From positions 1 through 7,865 of the forward strand of contig JASHRR010001286.1 of assembly GCA_030037185.1 (NCBI GenBank): DNA of 7,865 nt. The letters are read 5' to 3'. The notes beneath the pieces were generated by a model. It made no database searches and had not been told where the DNA came from. It saw nothing but the letters and a program-made list of their open reading frames with translations. Positions 5,691 to 7,865 of this stretch are shown here, one piece after another. This stretch comes from Xanthobacteraceae bacterium (lineage in GTDB: Bacteria > Pseudomonadota > Alphaproteobacteria > Rhizobiales > Xanthobacteraceae). Each line of letters starts with the position of its first letter. The first letter of the stretch is position 1. The position numbers and the translations under genes are program-made.

Positions 5691-6446
5691 TTAGTCCGTT
5701 CCCTTGCCGGCAACGGGCGCCAATTTCGCGCCGGCGACGATGACATCGGCCAACAGTCGTCCCAGGCAATCGTGGACGCGTTCGGCCACATTGGTTGTTC
5801 GCGTTGCTCCATACAGATCAAATACCCCGCTTTCGTTCCAGCGCCGCATAATGGCAAAGCGATCAAACAGAACCGCCTCCCGCTTAAGGGCGATAAACCG
5901 CATCGCATCAGCATAGGCCGTTACAGCCAGCATGGCTTCGGTGCGTGGACTGTACTGCATATTCATGAACACCACATCGGCATCGGCAGCGCGCAGTCGC
6001 TCGACGCCGTCGTCGAGAGCGACGCGGAATTCTTCAGGATCGACGCCGCGAATGGCGTCCGCCGTGCCCGTTTGCCAGATCACCAGCGCAGGCGCAGTTT
6101 CGGAGATGATGCGGGTAAGCTTGGCCTCCATTTCCGCCGCACTCTCCCTCGCCCGCGCGTAAGTAGCGACCGTGACAGTCACGCCGGGCAGAAGGCTGCG
6201 TAGCGTCTCCTGTAGCCAGGTCGGATAAGCGATATTCGTTCCGGCCGGACCGGTGAGTTCCGAAGACGCACTGCCGATGACGGCAACACCGAGCTTTTTC
6301 CTGGCAATCGCCCGGGCTACGTTAGGCAGGCCGAATTCCGGCGCAACCGTGCCGGCGGCGACGATGCATTCGTTGCCTTCCCTGGCAGCGGTCCCGCTGG
6401 CCCCCAGGGCCAAAGCGCACAGCAGGGCAATGACGATCGGTCTCAT
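5691..6446 (-). CDS. exported SGNH-fold protein lacking the catalytic residues
   Basis: The product is 251 residues, with a signal peptide at MRPIVIALLCALALGASGTA and likely cleavage after TAA. The start ATG overlaps the stop of the upstream OpgC-family gene (ATGA at 6443-6446), so translation is coupled. It aligns end to end with the downstream SGNH protein: shared IGS/LGS strand, YPxxLxxxLRS, WQxGT, ADVV and LFxRFAxMRxW. Yet the active-site positions differ: nucleophile S69 of the partner is A60 here (GSASS), the block II Gly region is TYARARE, block III GTN is GTA, and the DxxH segment is replaced by ATRTTNVAE. The reading frame is intact, so this is a maintained protein and not a pseudogene. 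It is probably a non-catalytic, substrate-binding or scaffolding paralogue in the periplasm. A shifted nucleophile (S61 or S62) is a less likely alternative. Confidence 0.85.
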   Translation of the reverse strand: MRPIVIALLCALALGASGTAAREGNECIVAAGTVAPEFGLPNVARAIARKKLGVAVIGSASSELTGPAGTNIAYPTWLQETLRSLLPGVTVTVATYARARESAAEMEAKLTRIISETAPALVIWQTGTADAIRGVDPEEFRVALDDGVERLRAADADVVFMNMQYSPRTEAMLAVTAYADAMRFIALKREAVLFDRFAIMRRWNESGVFDLYGATRTTNVAERVHDCLGRLLADVIVAGAKLAPVAGKGTD

Positions 6447-7606
6447 GCCCCTCCTCCCACGAGGGTCGCGCCTGGTGGACCAGGGCGCGATCGAGGACTT
6501 CGTCCTTCGATTCTTTTGTACCACGAAATGAGGGTGGCTGTCGCAGTCATTATGGCGATGCCCACCAGACTCATGGCAATCTGCATCAGGATACCCTGGT
6601 TGATCTCCACCATGAGAAAATGGGCCGCAAAGGACAGGAATACCCCCAGGCAGAAAATCTCCAAGGAATGCTGGCCGCAAACGATGGCCGGGCGCAACCA
6701 CGCGGACTGCAGGAGATGCCAGTCGCGCGGTATCGCCCGGACCGTGAGCACCGCCAAGCTGAGGAAATGGGCGAATCGCAGCACGTCGAGGTTCGTCTTG
6801 TCGATCGGATACATCCAATCTGCCAGCCATTGCGGCACAAAGACCTCAAGGTCCGGGATGTACCAGGTCAGCACGATGAGGAATGCGAAGACGAGATAGG
6901 CGATCGCAACCGCGGCCGTGACTGGGGATAGAATCACGGCGGATAGTCGCGCCGCACCCCCGACAGCGCACCAGGCGCCGAACACGAACAGCATCTGCCA
7001 TGCGAACGGATTGAAAAACCAGGTTCCATTCGGGTAGGCCGGGATGTTCCACTCAAAAGATAGCGTCAGCGCGTAAAGCAATATCGAAGCACTCAGCGCA
7101 ACCGTGGGCGCGCGGAGCAGTAGCCACAACAGAGGTGGGAACCCGGCCAGAAGCACGATGTAGAGCGGCAGGACATCCATATTGGCGGGCTTGAATTTGA
7201 GGAGCATCGCCTGCGCCAGGGTGATGTCGGGCTGCTGAAGAAAGTCGAAAATGCCCATTTCCTCATGATAAAGCGGATTTTCGAAAGTATGGGCGACGTA
7301 GGAAATCTCCGCGGTATAAATGGCGAACAGGAAGATATGAGCCACGTAAACTTGCCAGGCCCGTTTGAGGATGCGGGCGCCGGCCACCAGGGTGCCTTGC
7401 TCGCGCATCGCGCGGCCGTACACGAATGCGGCGGTGTAACCGGAAATGAAAACGAAAATCTCGGTGGCGTCGGAAAAGCCGTAGTTGCGTATCGTCACCC
7501 AGTTGAGGACGTTCGATGGGATGTGGTCGAGGAAAATAAGCCACAGTGCGAGTCCGCGAAACAAATCGAGCCGAAGGTCGCGTTCGCCTGGCTTGGGTAA
7601 CGACAT
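6443..7606 (-). CDS. OpgC-family membrane acyltransferase
   Basis: The product is 387 residues, with roughly ten hydrophobic membrane segments spread over residues 14-363. OpgC proteins belong to the acyltransferase-3-like superfamily; the named member succinylates osmoregulated periplasmic glucans. Visible family features are the N-terminal R9-D10-LRLD14-LFRG18 motif leading into the first helix, D27-H28 at its end, FVFISGY (51-57), NPFAWQMLFVFG (199-210) and CGQHSLEIFCLG (310-321). The C-terminal tail (KRIEGRSPRSRPG) is basic and probably cytoplasmic. The start ATG at 7606 has AAGGAA six bases upstream; the frame stays open for another 46 codons but that extension lacks family features. It is the first gene of an operon with two exported SGNH proteins. 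The acyl group and the acceptor are not known from sequence. Confidence 0.87.
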   Translation of the reverse strand: MSLPKPGERDLRLDLFRGLALWLIFLDHIPSNVLNWVTIRNYGFSDATEIFVFISGYTAAFVYGRAMREQGTLVAGARILKRAWQVYVAHIFLFAIYTAEISYVAHTFENPLYHEEMGIFDFLQQPDITLAQAMLLKFKPANMDVLPLYIVLLAGFPPLLWLLLRAPTVALSASILLYALTLSFEWNIPAYPNGTWFFNPFAWQMLFVFGAWCAVGGAARLSAVILSPVTAAVAIAYLVFAFLIVLTWYIPDLEVFVPQWLADWMYPIDKTNLDVLRFAHFLSLAVLTVRAIPRDWHLLQSAWLRPAIVCGQHSLEIFCLGVFLSFAAHFLMVEINQGILMQIAMSLVGIAIMTATATLISWYKRIEGRSPRSRPGPPGATLVGGGA

Positions 7607-7865
7607 GGCGCTTCCTTGAACGGGCGGTGCCGACGAGGCTCGTGAGTGAGTTATCTGGTTCACAAATGACGCAAGTGCCTCGAAGGCGCTAGGGACCAAC
7701 CGGCTCGTCACAATAACCACCATAGCACGAGGTCGCCGTACCACGGTCGCCTCAGGTCAAGGAACCTTGTTAACTGTCGGTCACCGATGCCCGACCATTT
7801 CGACGTTTTGTGGACGATGGATCGGGGCCATAACACGCAACATCAACATTGCTGTGACCGTGGTC
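7607..7865. other. upstream region of the OpgC-SGNH operon, no gene seen
   Basis: These 259 bases precede the operon and run to the window edge. I find no supported coding region. A TTGACC is present on the minus strand at 7755-7760 and a TATGGT at 7719-7724, but their spacing (30 bases) does not make a standard promoter. Short GGTCGCC repeats (7731-7737, 7745-7751) and a GACCGTGGTC palindrome at the right edge (7856-7865) are visible, with no clear meaning. Confidence 0.4.

Noticed and set aside
5687..5914. N-terminal extension of the downstream SGNH gene (76 extra codons)
   Set aside because: The extension lies inside the other SGNH gene in another frame and would bury the signal peptide. 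The GTG at 5686 places the signal peptide at the N-terminus.
6447..6830. N-terminal extension of the upstream SGNH gene (128 extra codons)
   Set aside because: It is out of frame within the OpgC-family gene and has the look of shadow translation. The ATG at 6446 gives a signal peptide and an ATGA overlap.
7607..7744. 46-codon extension of the OpgC-family protein
   Set aside because: The internal ATG at 7606 has a good AAGGAA Shine-Dalgarno and leads directly into the family's RDLRLDLFRG motif; the extension lacks family features.

Overview
The window looks like a Bradyrhizobium-type alphaproteobacterium (Bradyrhizobiaceae). The DNA is GC-rich, the methionine gene metZ sits behind a SAM-II riboswitch, dcd is the long two-domain form, and the conjugation genes end in the trbI-DUF2274 order common in rhizobial integrative elements. 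This assignment rests on gene content and recognised families, not on a database search.

Bases 1-1872 are the end of an integrative and conjugative element (ICE) or a relic of one. They hold the C-terminus of TrbI, a DUF2274 protein, a small unrecognised protein, and a tyrosine integrase whose start overlaps the small gene by four bases. All run rightward. The integrase stops 52 bases before the CCA end of a tRNA-Gly(CCC) gene on the minus strand. This is the usual arrangement of an element integrated at a tRNA 3' end, so the mobile DNA lies left of about 1873-1946 and the chromosome lies to the right. Two CTGTAAAA repeats 12 bases apart lie between the integrase and the tRNA.

Bases 1947-4760 are chromosomal housekeeping DNA: a GTG-started, internally duplicated dCTP deaminase (minus) and, divergent from it, metZ (plus). 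The metZ leader reads in order: promoter, SAM-II aptamer, a pair of mutually exclusive hairpins ending in a U-tract, a strong Shine-Dalgarno, then metZ. It is a compact methionine-feedback unit.

Bases 4892-7606 are a tightly packed three-gene minus-strand operon: an OpgC-family multi-pass membrane acyltransferase, then an exported SGNH-fold protein (ATGA overlap), then a second exported SGNH hydrolase (4-base gap). The last protein has a full set of SGNH catalytic blocks. The middle one is clearly its homologue but has lost the nucleophile position, the oxyanion residues and the DxxH motif. The operon resembles a split version of the fused acyltransferase-SGNH enzymes that O-acylate surface glycans, with one active and one apparently dead SGNH partner. 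I regard this as the most interesting system in the window. Bases 7607-7865 upstream of it hold no gene I can support.
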